In this document: positions 50,978 to 58,788 of the stretch, piece after piece | Position numbering within the stretch: the stretch's first letter is position 1 | Layout of the letters: every line of letters begins with the position of its first letter | NCBI RefSeq assembly: GCF_016863395.1 | Contig: NZ_BOOU01000073.1 | Span: 42,716 to 106,715 of the forward strand | Reading direction: 5' to 3' | Length of the DNA: 64,000 nt | Origin: Sphaerisporangium rufum | GTDB taxonomy: Bacteria > Actinomycetota > Actinomycetes > Streptosporangiales > Streptosporangiaceae | Position numbers and translations under genes: made by a program | Notes under the pieces: generated by a model | Database searches by the model: none | What the model was told of the DNA's origin: nothing | Seen by the model: the letters and a program-made list of their open reading frames with translations, nothing else

Positions 50978-51365
50978 TGCCGGTGCCCTCGACCCAGACG
51001 TAGTCGGCACCGGCCGGGACGGTGATCGACCCGGGCCGGCCATGGGTGGTCCAAGCCTCCGGCCGGAAATCCACCGCCTCCCCCCGGTGCAGGGGGCGCA
51101 GGATGTTCTCGAGGAGTAGGGTGCCCCAGTCGAAGTAGGCGTGGTTCCAGGCGATGTCGTCGGTGTGCACGATGGCGGAGCCGGGCACCACCTCGCGCAG
51201 CCGCTCGGCCAGGGTCGTCTTACCGGCCCCGCCCCGGCCGTCGATCGCGATCACTCGGGGCCGCCCGATGACGTCGGGGGCCGCGTCGCGAAGTCGCCGG
51301 ACGGCGTCGAGCAGGGATACGACCTGCCGGCCCACGGCCTCGGGCTCACCTTGATGTAGACGCAT
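50718..51365 (-). CDS. P-loop kinase-like protein (uridine kinase family fold)
   Basis: A 215-residue ATP-binding protein. VIAIDGRGGAGKTTLAERLREVVPGSAIVHTDDIAWNH combines Walker A with the HTDD segment of the uridine/phosphoribulokinase-like group; later WVEGTGIIRRELAPWLDASVWIQGDLDEQERLLVARDGD is the Walker-B-plus-lid region. The ATG at 51365 follows GGAGACAGG and drops a 21-residue non-conserved stretch. Substrate unknown. Confidence 0.85.
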   Translation of the reverse strand: MRLHQGEPEAVGRQVVSLLDAVRRLRDAAPDVIGRPRVIAIDGRGGAGKTTLAERLREVVPGSAIVHTDDIAWNHAYFDWGTLLLENILRPLHRGEAVDFRPEAWTTHGRPGSITVPAGADYVWVEGTGIIRRELAPWLDASVWIQGDLDEQERLLVARDGDSPEQLAHVASWLQEELPFLLREQPWARATMIVAGYSLIDHDPETELVVAPPTA

Positions 51366-51625
51366 TGACGACCTGTCTCCGAGAGGTGCGGACACCGGGT
51401 CGGCGGGTCCCGACGAGCCGCCGGTCATCCGACCCTATCCGAGCTGATCGGTGAACCTGACGGCGATCGGCCGGTGGTTGCGGACGGCCCGTTCCCGGCC
51501 GGCCGCCGTGCCGCGGGAAGGCGGGAAGGCGCCGTTGTTCGGTTCCGCTCGACAATGAGGGGATCCGTGGTCAGCCGGGGGTGGGCCGGCATGCTCCCGG
51601 TGCCGCCCCCGCCCGGGCGGAGGAA

Positions 51626-51769
51626 TCAGAAGTCGCGGTTATCGGCCACCACGGAGCTGCCGGTGATGCGGACACTGTCGCCGTCGGCCGCGCTCGGGCC
51701 GGCGGAGACGGTGATGACCGCGACGGCGGCCGCGCCCGTTGCGAGCAGGGTTGCGATAAGGCGTCGCAC
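51626..51769 (-). CDS. Tiny secreted peptide, 47 aa
   Basis: GTG 51769 lies 6-7 bases after GAAGGAGAG. VRRLIATLLATGAAAVAVIT is a signal peptide with a likely cleavage after SAGPSA or ADG; the mature part is about 17-20 residues, rich in polar residues and ending VVADNRDF. No cysteine. Too short for homology calls; coding is supported by the ribosome-binding site and the signal peptide form. Confidence 0.55.
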   Translation of the reverse strand: MRRLIATLLATGAAAVAVITVSAGPSAADGDSVRITGSSVVADNRDF

Positions 51770-51988
51770 GATGAACTCTCCTTCGACCGGAAGAACTGCA
51801 TCGACAATGCTGGTCGCCGGCTCTTGTTTCCGGCAAGCCGAAAAACGCAATGCTGCGCGTGCTTCGCGACACGATCCGTGGGATCCACGGCACCGGCCGG
51901 CGGCCACGGTGACCAGGCCGTTGCGACCGCCCTTCCCGGGCATGGCATGACGAAGGCCGGCCCGGACGGGCCGGCCTCGGTCGGGCGG

Positions 51989-52207
51989 TCAGGCCCAGAG
52001 GTACCAGCGGTTGCTGGCGTAGTCCAGGTCGCAGTGGTAGTAGGTCCACCAGCCCCACTGGATGCCCAGGTTGCCGCCGTTGTAGCAGTCCGACTGGAGG
52101 TAGTAGACGTACCGGATGCTCTCCGCGTGCGCGGGGGCGGCGGTCGTGGACAGCAGCACGCCGGTGCCGATTGCGGCGGAGAGCAACAGGGCCCGTAACT
52201 TGCGCAT
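51989..52207 (-). CDS. Small secreted aromatic-rich peptide, 72 aa
   Basis: ATG 52207 behind GGAGGAATCGG. Signal peptide MRKLRALLLSAAIGTGVLLS, cleaved after PAHA, then a mature peptide of about 44 residues: SIRYVYYLQSDCYNGGNLG, then the WGWWTYYHC segment and the ending NRWYLWA. It has two cysteines that could form one disulfide and an unusual density of Tyr/Trp (about 16 of 44). Function unknown; could be a structural, signalling or antimicrobial peptide. Confidence 0.75.
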   Translation of the reverse strand: MRKLRALLLSAAIGTGVLLSTTAAPAHAESIRYVYYLQSDCYNGGNLGIQWGWWTYYHCDLDYASNRWYLWA

Positions 52208-52444
52208 CCGATTCCTCCAGAGGTCGAACTTGGCACGCCGCTGCTGGGCACCCGCGGTCCGGGCGGGCGGCACTCGCACTATCGCACCGACGTATCGCGG
52301 CGGCCAGGTCCGTCCCACCCGCCCGGGACACCGGGCGGGTGTGACCACGGGGGACTGATGGAACGGTTCGGCGGACGGCTGAAAGGTTCACCGTACGGGT
52401 GACCCGGTGGCCGGAAACGCCGCTCCACCAGGGGATCGGCGCGG

Positions 52445-53503
52445 TCAGGCCTGGCGGCCGGTGAAGGCGAGGAAGGCGGCCTGCGCGTCGGCGCCGGGCG
52501 GCGGGTCGAGCCGGGGGAGGAAGGCGCCGGTGGCCTGCAGGTCGTCGTAGTGGGCCAGCAGTGCCTCGTGGGTCCGGGCGACCGCCTCGGCGTCCAGGGT
52601 CTGGTCGCCACCGACCGCGCGGGCCAGGTCCCAGGTGTGCACGAGCAGCTCCAGCGCGCCGACCACGTCCACCGCCCGCTCCAGCGGGACCAGGCCGATG
52701 GGCGCCGGGAAAGGGCGGGCGGCCAGGTCGCGGTCGGCGAGCACGGCCAGCAGGTTCGCCCGGCACTCGGCGAACGCGGCGGCCAGGTCGGCGTCCGGAT
52801 GCACCTCGGGGGCGTCGCCCATACCGGAAAGACCGACGCCGTGCCCCGGCTGTGGACGGGTGCCACGCGCCATCGCGACGATCCCGCGGTGCCCGTTGAC
52901 CACGTGCGCCACCACGTCGCGGGCGGTCCATCCCTCGCACGGGCTCGGGCGGTCCCACCGGTCGGCCGGGGTCGCCTCGATCCGGGCCAGGAAGTCGCCG
53001 GACAACCGGGTGTATCGGTCTGCGATATCGGACATGGCACTGCCTTTCATGGGGTCGGGGGTGCCCGCGAGGACGCGGGTCAGGGCGGGCAGCAGCCGGG
53101 TACGCCAGCCGCCGTCCATGATCTGGCGCACCCGGGCGTGCAGCGGGTGGCCGGGGTCGGCGCCCTCCTGCATCAGGAACAGCCGGGTGCCGCGGCCCTC
53201 CGGCCGCAGGGTCCAGGTGATCGTCCAGGCCATTCCATCGCCGGCCGGGCCGGCGTCCGACCAGCGGACGCGCAGCATCTCCGGCACGGTGAAGGCCAGC
53301 ACCTCGGCCTCGACCACCCCGGAGAAGCCGGCACCCGGCATGGCGGGGACGCGCATGGTGTACCGGTGGCCGATCTCCAGCCGGAAGTCGCCGGGCATCA
53401 GCCAGCGGGCCAGCAGGTCCGGCTCGGTCAGCGCCCGCCACACCTTGGCCGGCGGGTGCGGCAGGAATTGGTCGGCGTGGATCGCGTCCGGGTCACCGGT
53501 CAC
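52445..53503 (-). CDS. Fusion: SRPBCC (AHSA1-like) domain plus TIGR03086-type metal-binding domain
   Basis: A 352-residue protein. Residues 1-145 are an SRPBCC/AHSA1 ligand-binding domain (HADQFLPHPPAKVWRALTEPDLLARWLMPGDF and WTLRPEGRGTRLFLMQEG). Residues 157-352 form a maleylpyruvate-isomerase-like N-terminal helical bundle of the TIGR03086 kind (WDRPSPCEGWTARDVVAHVVNGHRGIV and LVHTWDLARAVGG, holding the metal-ligand histidines). An in-frame ATG at 53035, with AAAGG upstream, marks where a separate second gene would start. GTG 53503 overlaps the ArsR stop by four bases. Substrate unknown. Confidence 0.85.
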   Translation of the reverse strand: MTGDPDAIHADQFLPHPPAKVWRALTEPDLLARWLMPGDFRLEIGHRYTMRVPAMPGAGFSGVVEAEVLAFTVPEMLRVRWSDAGPAGDGMAWTITWTLRPEGRGTRLFLMQEGADPGHPLHARVRQIMDGGWRTRLLPALTRVLAGTPDPMKGSAMSDIADRYTRLSGDFLARIEATPADRWDRPSPCEGWTARDVVAHVVNGHRGIVAMARGTRPQPGHGVGLSGMGDAPEVHPDADLAAAFAECRANLLAVLADRDLAARPFPAPIGLVPLERAVDVVGALELLVHTWDLARAVGGDQTLDAEAVARTHEALLAHYDDLQATGAFLPRLDPPPGADAQAAFLAFTGRQA

Positions 53504-53940
53504 GGCAGGCCGTCCGCGTCCCGGCTTCCGGCGTCTCCGCTTTCAGGGTTCCGGCCTCCGGTGTCCTGGTCTTCGCGGTCCGGGCCGCGGGACGGGTCGT
53601 CGGGGAGCTCGTCCAGCAGGTCGCGCAGGCCGGCCAGCCGCTCCCGCCAGAAGTGCTCGAACGGGCCGAGCCAGTCGCGTACCTGCGCCAGCGGGAGCGG
53701 CTCCAGCCGGTAGAGCCGTTCGCGGCCGGCCCGGCGCTCGCTGACCAGGCCGGCGTCGCGCAGCACCTTGAGGTGCTCCGACAGGCTGGGCCGGGCCATG
53801 TCGAACCGGCCGGCCAGTCGCCGCACCGGCTGGGGGCCGTCCTCGCGGAGCAGGCGGAGCACCTCGCGGCGCACCGGGCTGGCCAGCGCCGCGAAGACCT
53901 GGTCCACCGTTCCGGCCGGCCGGTCCCCGGTCGTCGTCAT
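53500..53940 (-). CDS. ArsR-family winged-helix regulator
   Basis: A 146-residue regulator: VFAALASPVRREVLRLLREDGPQPVRRLAGRFDMARPSLSEHLKVLRDAGLVSERRAGRERLYRLEPLPLAQVRDWL is a complete ArsR-type winged helix without the metal-binding CxC. The last 40 residues are acidic and disordered. ArsR-SRPBCC pairs are common in actinomycetes; it probably represses itself and the fusion gene through the palindrome just upstream. Confidence 0.92.
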   Translation of the reverse strand: MTTTGDRPAGTVDQVFAALASPVRREVLRLLREDGPQPVRRLAGRFDMARPSLSEHLKVLRDAGLVSERRAGRERLYRLEPLPLAQVRDWLGPFEHFWRERLAGLRDLLDELPDDPSRGPDREDQDTGGRNPESGDAGSRDADGLP

Positions 53941-53950
53941 GCCCGGAAGT

Positions 53951-53974
53951 ATAGGTAGGAGATTCCCTACCTAT
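53951..53974. promoter_or_regulatory. ArsR operator palindrome
   Basis: ATAGGTAGG-AGATTC-CCTACCTAT: perfect 9-bp arms, 6-base spacer, centred 22 bases before the arsR ATG. AT content is above the local average, as expected for an operator overlapping a promoter. Likely autoregulatory. Confidence 0.75.
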
Positions 53975-54039
53975 CAACCAGGGCGTCGCGAGGAGCGGGG
54001 CCCGGCGGGACGTCCACCGGGCCCCGCCTGCGGGGGAGG

Positions 54040-55644
54040 TCAGATCTTTCCGACACCTGCCCCGGCGGTGACCAGGGATTTCACCGAGTTCGGGTCATCG
54101 AGGACGTAGCTGTAGTAGCTGCCAGGCTCCTGCACGGTGCCGCTGCAGTCGGGCTGTCCGGACTCGTTGACGAAGACGTTGTTCCGCGCGACGCACCGGC
54201 CCGCCGGTCCGGCGTAAGAGTTGGTGACCGGCTCCTCCGCCCGGTCGAAGTAGTTGCCCTCGACCACGCAGCCGGCGTTGGCCTGGCAGGCCACCCCCAC
54301 GTCGGTGTTGTAGTAGTAGTAGTTGTTGAACACGTGCACCGGCTCGCCGAACCGCACCCGCGGGTTGCGCTGCGGGGTCGCGTTGAACCAGTTGTGGTGG
54401 TAGGTCACCTTGAGCCGGCCGATGTCCTGCGCGCCGTTCCCGTCGTCGTGACCGAGCAGCATGTTCTTGGTGTGGTTGTGCAGGTGGTTCCACGACACCG
54501 TGACGTAGGACGAGCCGCGCTTGATGTCGATCAGGCCGTCGTACCCACTGGCCAGGTCGTTGTGGTCGATCCAGATGTGGTGCGAGAACATCTGCACGTT
54601 GACGGAGTCGTCGCTGGCGTTCCGGAACGACAGGTTCCGGATGATGACGTTGTTCACCGCGTTCGCCGGTGGCGTGGTGACCGCGTCGTCGATCGGCAGG
54701 CCGATGTTGAGGCCGCCGCCGGAGATGCCCGCGCCGGCCCCGACTCCGACGATGGTCTTGTCGGAGGCGACGTTGTACATGCCGGCCGGGACGGTGATCA
54801 TGCCACGGACGCAGATGTTCAGCGGTCCGCTCTGCCCGATCGCGGCGATCAGCTCGCTCGCCGTGTCCACCTCGACGGTGGGCCCGCCGGCGCCGCCGGT
54901 GGTGCCGGACCGCCCCCAGGCGTTGACCGAGGCGAAGCCGATCGGCGAGCCCGAGGTGGCGCAGGTGCCGGGCGGGACGCTCACCGTCGGGGTCGGCGTC
55001 GGCGAGCCGGTAGGACCGCCGACATCGGTTACCAGCACGTCGTCGAACGAGGCGGCGGCGTAGTGGCCGGCCAGGCCGGCCCGGCCGGAGGAGAAGGTCG
55101 GGTCGGTGGCCGTGACGACCTGGACGCCGTCCACGAAGCCGCGGAGCGTGGTGCCGAACACCTCCAGCCGCAGCGTGTACCAGGTGCCGGTCGCCACGCT
55201 CGCGCCGGCCGAGGCCAGCGTGGTCAGGCCGCCGCCGTTCCGCACGCCGAGGACCACCGAGCCGGCGTTGCTCAGCCCCAGGTAGTAGTAGGCGCTGGTG
55301 CTCTGCGCCCGGGCCAGCACCGCGACGTTGCGGCCGGTGCCGTTGAACGAGATCGGCTTGACCCGGGCCTGCACGGCCTGGTCGGTCCAGCCCGCCCCGA
55401 CGATGGCCCGGGCGTCCGCGCTGGTGCCGCTCTGGCGCAGCGCCCGCGATCCGTCGGTGACCACCGACCAGCTACCGCCGGATCGTGACCAGCCCGCGGT
55501 GTCGCCGCCTTCGAAGTCGTCGCCGAACAGCGTGGCGGCCGACGCGCCTGGTATGGCGGTGAGCAGTCCGATGAGCAGGGCGCCGATCGCTGTGACGAGT
55601 GCGGCGAGTGCCGGTCGAGCGCCGCGCTCCGTTCCTGTCCGCAC
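54040..55644 (-). CDS. Secreted pectate lyase (PL1) with N-terminal carbohydrate-binding-like domain
   Basis: Cleaves polygalacturonate by beta-elimination outside the cell. 534 residues: signal peptide (about 1-36, ending GASA), a LamG/concanavalin-like beta domain (about 37-210, FGDDFEGGDTAGWSRSG...), a Thr/Pro linker SPTPTPTVSVPPG, then a PL1 right-handed beta-helix with IRNLSFRNASDDSVNVQMFSHHIWIDHNDL, the YDGLIDIKRGSSYVTVSWNHLHNHTKNMLLGHDDG calcium region and the catalytic Arg in ATPQRNPRVRFG. GTG start at 55644 behind GGAGGTTCCCC. Confidence 0.93.
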   Translation of the reverse strand: MRTGTERGARPALAALVTAIGALLIGLLTAIPGASAATLFGDDFEGGDTAGWSRSGGSWSVVTDGSRALRQSGTSADARAIVGAGWTDQAVQARVKPISFNGTGRNVAVLARAQSTSAYYYLGLSNAGSVVLGVRNGGGLTTLASAGASVATGTWYTLRLEVFGTTLRGFVDGVQVVTATDPTFSSGRAGLAGHYAAASFDDVLVTDVGGPTGSPTPTPTVSVPPGTCATSGSPIGFASVNAWGRSGTTGGAGGPTVEVDTASELIAAIGQSGPLNICVRGMITVPAGMYNVASDKTIVGVGAGAGISGGGLNIGLPIDDAVTTPPANAVNNVIIRNLSFRNASDDSVNVQMFSHHIWIDHNDLASGYDGLIDIKRGSSYVTVSWNHLHNHTKNMLLGHDDGNGAQDIGRLKVTYHHNWFNATPQRNPRVRFGEPVHVFNNYYYYNTDVGVACQANAGCVVEGNYFDRAEEPVTNSYAGPAGRCVARNNVFVNESGQPDCSGTVQEPGSYYSYVLDDPNSVKSLVTAGAGVGKI

Positions 55645-56055
55645 GGGGAACCTCCAGTTCCGTCATTCCCGGCCGGCCCGTGCCGTGGGCCGGCCGGGAC
55701 GTGGCGCGGCGGGAGGCCGCGGCCACGTGCTGGCGTGACGTACCGCACCCGGGACCTCCCGCCGGGACGCGCACCCGCGGGCCCGCCGCCGCCACCTGGC
55801 CGGTGGCGCGGGCCGGGCCCGGCGTGCCGGAAGCGGCGCGCCAGACGGGTCGTCCATGCGGGCGCTCCGGATGGTGGAAGGAAGCGCTGTCCGACTCCTC
55901 GGTTTTTGTATGTGCGACGGCACCGGTGGTCAAGCGTCGCCGCGGCGATGCTCAGCGCGGCGCGATTGGTCTATACCGCGGAACGCTGTTCTATCACATG
56001 AAACGCTTCCTGGAGGTATGCCGAAGAAATGAACGTTTCACATGAAACATCGTGC
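55645..56055. other. Intergenic region with near-parS sequences
   Basis: 411 bases without a gene, with less GC at 55890-56050. It holds CGTTTCACATGAAACA (56034-56049; 2 mismatches to parS) and a weaker TCTATCACATGAAACG (55990-56005; 4 mismatches). Probably also carries the pectate lyase promoter on the minus strand. Confidence 0.5.
56034..56049. promoter_or_regulatory. Degenerate parS-like site
   Basis: CGTTTCACATGAAACA differs from the parS consensus at the first base and at one central base (CATG instead of CGTG). It lies 6 bases past the stop of the acyltransferase gene at 56056. It could be a weak ParB site or the operator of another regulator. Confidence 0.4.
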
Positions 56056-56613
56056 TCACTCGGTGATGGCATCCCGGTCGAGGAAGGCCAGCCGGGCCCG
56101 CTTCTCGGCCAGATGTATCTCCGGGCCGAGAGTGAACCCGGTCCGGAGCAAGCGGTCGATCACCTTGGCGTTCTGGGCGTCCGGCTCGGCGACGATCCGC
56201 CGGGTGGCCGGGTCGGCCAGGACGAACCGGAGGAACGCCCCCAGCAGGTGGCCGGTGAAACCCGGCTCCGGTCCGTCCTCGGGTGGGCCGATCATCAGAT
56301 GCACGCCCATGTCCCCCGGCTGGACGTCGTAGCACTCGCCGACCGGGTCGGCGTCCGGCCGGTAGGTCTGGAACAGGGCCACCGGCCGGCCGTCCCGGCG
56401 GACCAGGTAGGCGTGATGGGTGGGCAGCGCGTCCAGGTGGGTGTAGATCTCCGCCACCTGTTCCTGGTCCAGGCCGAGCATGCCCCAGAACCGGGCACGC
56501 TCCTGGTTCACCCAGCGGTGGACGACCTCGATGTCCTCCGGGACCCGCAGCGGGTCGATCCGGACGGTGCCGAAGCCGTCGATCACCTGGACATGGGGGA
56601 ATTCAGCCGTCAT
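56056..56613 (-). CDS. Siderophore-type acyltransferase (GNAT), DesC paralogue
   Basis: A 185-residue acyl-CoA transferase of the IucB/RhbD-like GNAT family that acylates hydroxylamine siderophore precursors. Shares with DesC at 61631: VHRWVNQERARFWGM, GDMGVHLMIGPPEDG, FVLADPATRRIVAEPDAQNAKVIDRLLRTGF. Overlaps the acylase gene by 11 bases (start at 56613), so the two are co-translated. Presumed iron-regulated from the box at 58686. It may acylate a different hydroxylamine or use another acyl-CoA. Confidence 0.88.
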   Translation of the reverse strand: MTAEFPHVQVIDGFGTVRIDPLRVPEDIEVVHRWVNQERARFWGMLGLDQEQVAEIYTHLDALPTHHAYLVRRDGRPVALFQTYRPDADPVGECYDVQPGDMGVHLMIGPPEDGPEPGFTGHLLGAFLRFVLADPATRRIVAEPDAQNAKVIDRLLRTGFTLGPEIHLAEKRARLAFLDRDAITE

Positions 56614-58645
56614 CTCGCTCCTCGGTCAGCAGGCGCCGGTCACAGGTCACCGGAATCAACTCGCCGCGCAGCCAGTGCGGCAGCTGGTCGTACCGGTGCG
56701 GGTCGCCGGGCACGCCGGAGGCGCCGAGCGGGACCACCCACCGGCTGCCGTCGCGCCGGGCGAGGTCCCACACGTAACGCGCCGCCGGGCCCCGGGCACA
56801 GCGATCGGTGACCCCGGGCACGCTGGAGGTGGCCAGCACGCAGTCATGGTCACCGGACAGGCCCGGCCCTTCGCCGGTCGCCGCGCCGGGCAGCGCCGAC
56901 CACGGCGCCAGCCGGTGCGTCCGTCCCCACGGCTCGGTTCCGGTGTCGGCCGCCTCCGCGACGGCCGCCCGTACCAGCCCGGGCAGGTCGGCCCGGTGCC
57001 CGGGCGGCCCGGTGGCCAGCAGGCCGGGCAGCGCGAAGCCCACCCGAGAGACCAGGTCCAGCCACGGTGCGAAGACCTCCGGATGGCCCGACGGCGCGGC
57101 GAGGGGCGCGAGCGCCGGATGCGCGGCGAGCCGGCGGACCAGCGCGGATCGCACGGCCGCGTACGCCCCGGCGCCGGCGCTGCCCGCGTCCATCCGGCGG
57201 TCCCAGCCCACGATCAGGTCGCGCAGCCGGCCGGCCGGTGCCGCGGCCGCCACCAGCGCCACCAGCGGCTCGGCCGACCCCAGATGGGTGTCGGTGTGCA
57301 CGGCGGCCATCGCCCCCGCGGACCAGGCCGGCGCGGCCGCCAGCAGCTCGCGGATGCGGCGGGCCCGGTGCGGCGGCGCGAAGTCGACGCCGAGCGGCGC
57401 GGCGAGCCCGCGCTCGTTGGCCATCACCGCCACGCCGTCCACCGGCGCCCGGGGCATCGGCGCGTGCCGCCCGCGCCACTCGTGGCCGGGCTCCCAGGCG
57501 GGCACCACCCACCGGGAGTTGTCCGGATGGCGGACCGGTACCACGCCCGCGACCCGGTGCAGCAGCCCGCCCGCGGTGTCGGCCGCCAGCACCACGTTGA
57601 CCGGCTCGACCCAGCCGGCCAGCGCCCGGTCCACGTCGGCGACCGACCGCGCGCGCAGCAGCGCGGGCAGCGCGGCGAAGCCCAGCTCGCGGTAGACCCG
57701 CGGCGGGTACCGCAGGCTGACGGCGGCGCCCTCGCCGTCCGGCCCGCCGCTCACCACCGGGCCACGCCCGGTCTCGATGACCTCGACCGGCACCGGGTCG
57801 CCGCCGGCCACCTCGACGACCTCGACGGACACCGCGACCGGACGCCAGCCGTCCGGGCCGAGCGCCTGCACGCCGGCGCCGCGGCGCCGCAGCCGCTCGT
57901 GGTAGAGGTCTTGATAGTCGGCCATGGCATTGGTGATCGCCCAGGCGACCGGGCCGGCGTGCCCGAAGTGCGGGATGCCGGGGACGCCGGGAACGGCCAG
58001 CCCGATCACGTCGTACCGCGGGCAGGTCAGGCGGATCTGCTGGTAGACGCCGGGGTCCTCGATGAACCGGTGCGGGTCGCCGGCGAGCAGGGCGGCGCCG
58101 GTGGCGGTGCGCGCGCCGGACACCAGCCAGCCGTTGCTGCCGGCCGGGCCGGGGCCTTCGGTGGCGAACAGCTCGGCCGCGCCGGGGCCGAGCCGCCGTG
58201 CGACGGTGTCCCGCCAGAGCTTGCCGGGGAATCCGGCGAACAGGATGTGGTGTGCCAGCCAGACGGCGAGCGGCGTACACGGCGCCCAGCGGCCGGGTGC
58301 CAGCCCGGTCGCGGCGAACTCCGGTGCCCGGCGGGCACCGCAGGGCAGCCCGGCGTTGACCCCGTCGACGTAGGCGCCCACCCAGGACGCGGTGTCCGGG
58401 TCCAGCGTCCGGAAGCAGCGGCGGGCGGTGTCGGCCAGCCGGGCGCGGCGGGCGAAGACGTCCCAGGCGGCGGCGGACGGGCCGAGGAAGGCGGCCGAGG
58501 TGCCGCCGGCCCGGTGCCGTTCGACCTCGATCTGCCAGGCCCGGTCGCGGGCGGCGTTGCGTCCCTGGGCGAACGCCAACTCGCGGTGATCGCCGGCCCG
58601 CAGGTGCGGGATGCCCCAGGGGTCCCGGTAGGTGCGGATCGTCAA
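56603..58645 (-). CDS. Penicillin-acylase-family Ntn hydrolase
   Basis: Self-processing amidohydrolase with alpha and beta chains. Motifs: TYRDPWGIPHLRAGDHRELAFAQGRNAARDRAWQIEVERHRAGG (alpha-chain), the nucleophile PAGSNGWLVSG, where autocleavage would free the Ser, and GDPHRFIEDPGVYQQIRL for the oxyanion region. Family members remove acyl groups from penicillins, AHLs or, as with PvdQ, siderophore precursors. Here it lies divergent to desABCD. No clear signal peptide. The start is uncertain: TTG 58645 sits behind GAGGAG; an ATG at 58681 lies 5 bases from the iron box and would need a nearly leaderless transcript. Confidence 0.85.
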   Translation of the reverse strand: MTIRTYRDPWGIPHLRAGDHRELAFAQGRNAARDRAWQIEVERHRAGGTSAAFLGPSAAAWDVFARRARLADTARRCFRTLDPDTASWVGAYVDGVNAGLPCGARRAPEFAATGLAPGRWAPCTPLAVWLAHHILFAGFPGKLWRDTVARRLGPGAAELFATEGPGPAGSNGWLVSGARTATGAALLAGDPHRFIEDPGVYQQIRLTCPRYDVIGLAVPGVPGIPHFGHAGPVAWAITNAMADYQDLYHERLRRRGAGVQALGPDGWRPVAVSVEVVEVAGGDPVPVEVIETGRGPVVSGGPDGEGAAVSLRYPPRVYRELGFAALPALLRARSVADVDRALAGWVEPVNVVLAADTAGGLLHRVAGVVPVRHPDNSRWVVPAWEPGHEWRGRHAPMPRAPVDGVAVMANERGLAAPLGVDFAPPHRARRIRELLAAAPAWSAGAMAAVHTDTHLGSAEPLVALVAAAAPAGRLRDLIVGWDRRMDAGSAGAGAYAAVRSALVRRLAAHPALAPLAAPSGHPEVFAPWLDLVSRVGFALPGLLATGPPGHRADLPGLVRAAVAEAADTGTEPWGRTHRLAPWSALPGAATGEGPGLSGDHDCVLATSSVPGVTDRCARGPAARYVWDLARRDGSRWVVPLGASGVPGDPHRYDQLPHWLRGELIPVTCDRRLLTEERDDG

Positions 58646-58685
58646 CCCCACTCCTCGGTGTCGGTCCGGCCCTCTGGACATTTAC

Positions 58686-58704
58686 TTAGGTTAGGTTAAC
58701 CTAA
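58686..58704. promoter_or_regulatory. IdeR/DtxR-type iron box between divergent siderophore genes
   Basis: TTAGGTTAGGTTAACCTAA (19 bases) matches the classic iron-box consensus TTAGGTTAGGCTAACCTAA in 18 of 19 positions. It lies 84 bases before desA and 5-41 bases before the acylase start. One repressor dimer pair could shut both operons when iron is plentiful. Confidence 0.95.
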
Positions 58705-58788
58705 GTTCCTGCCGAGCGCCGGGCTTTCCGGACGACGCCCGCCCGACGCGACCCCGATGCGACCCCCCGACGAGAGGAAGACGGACGC

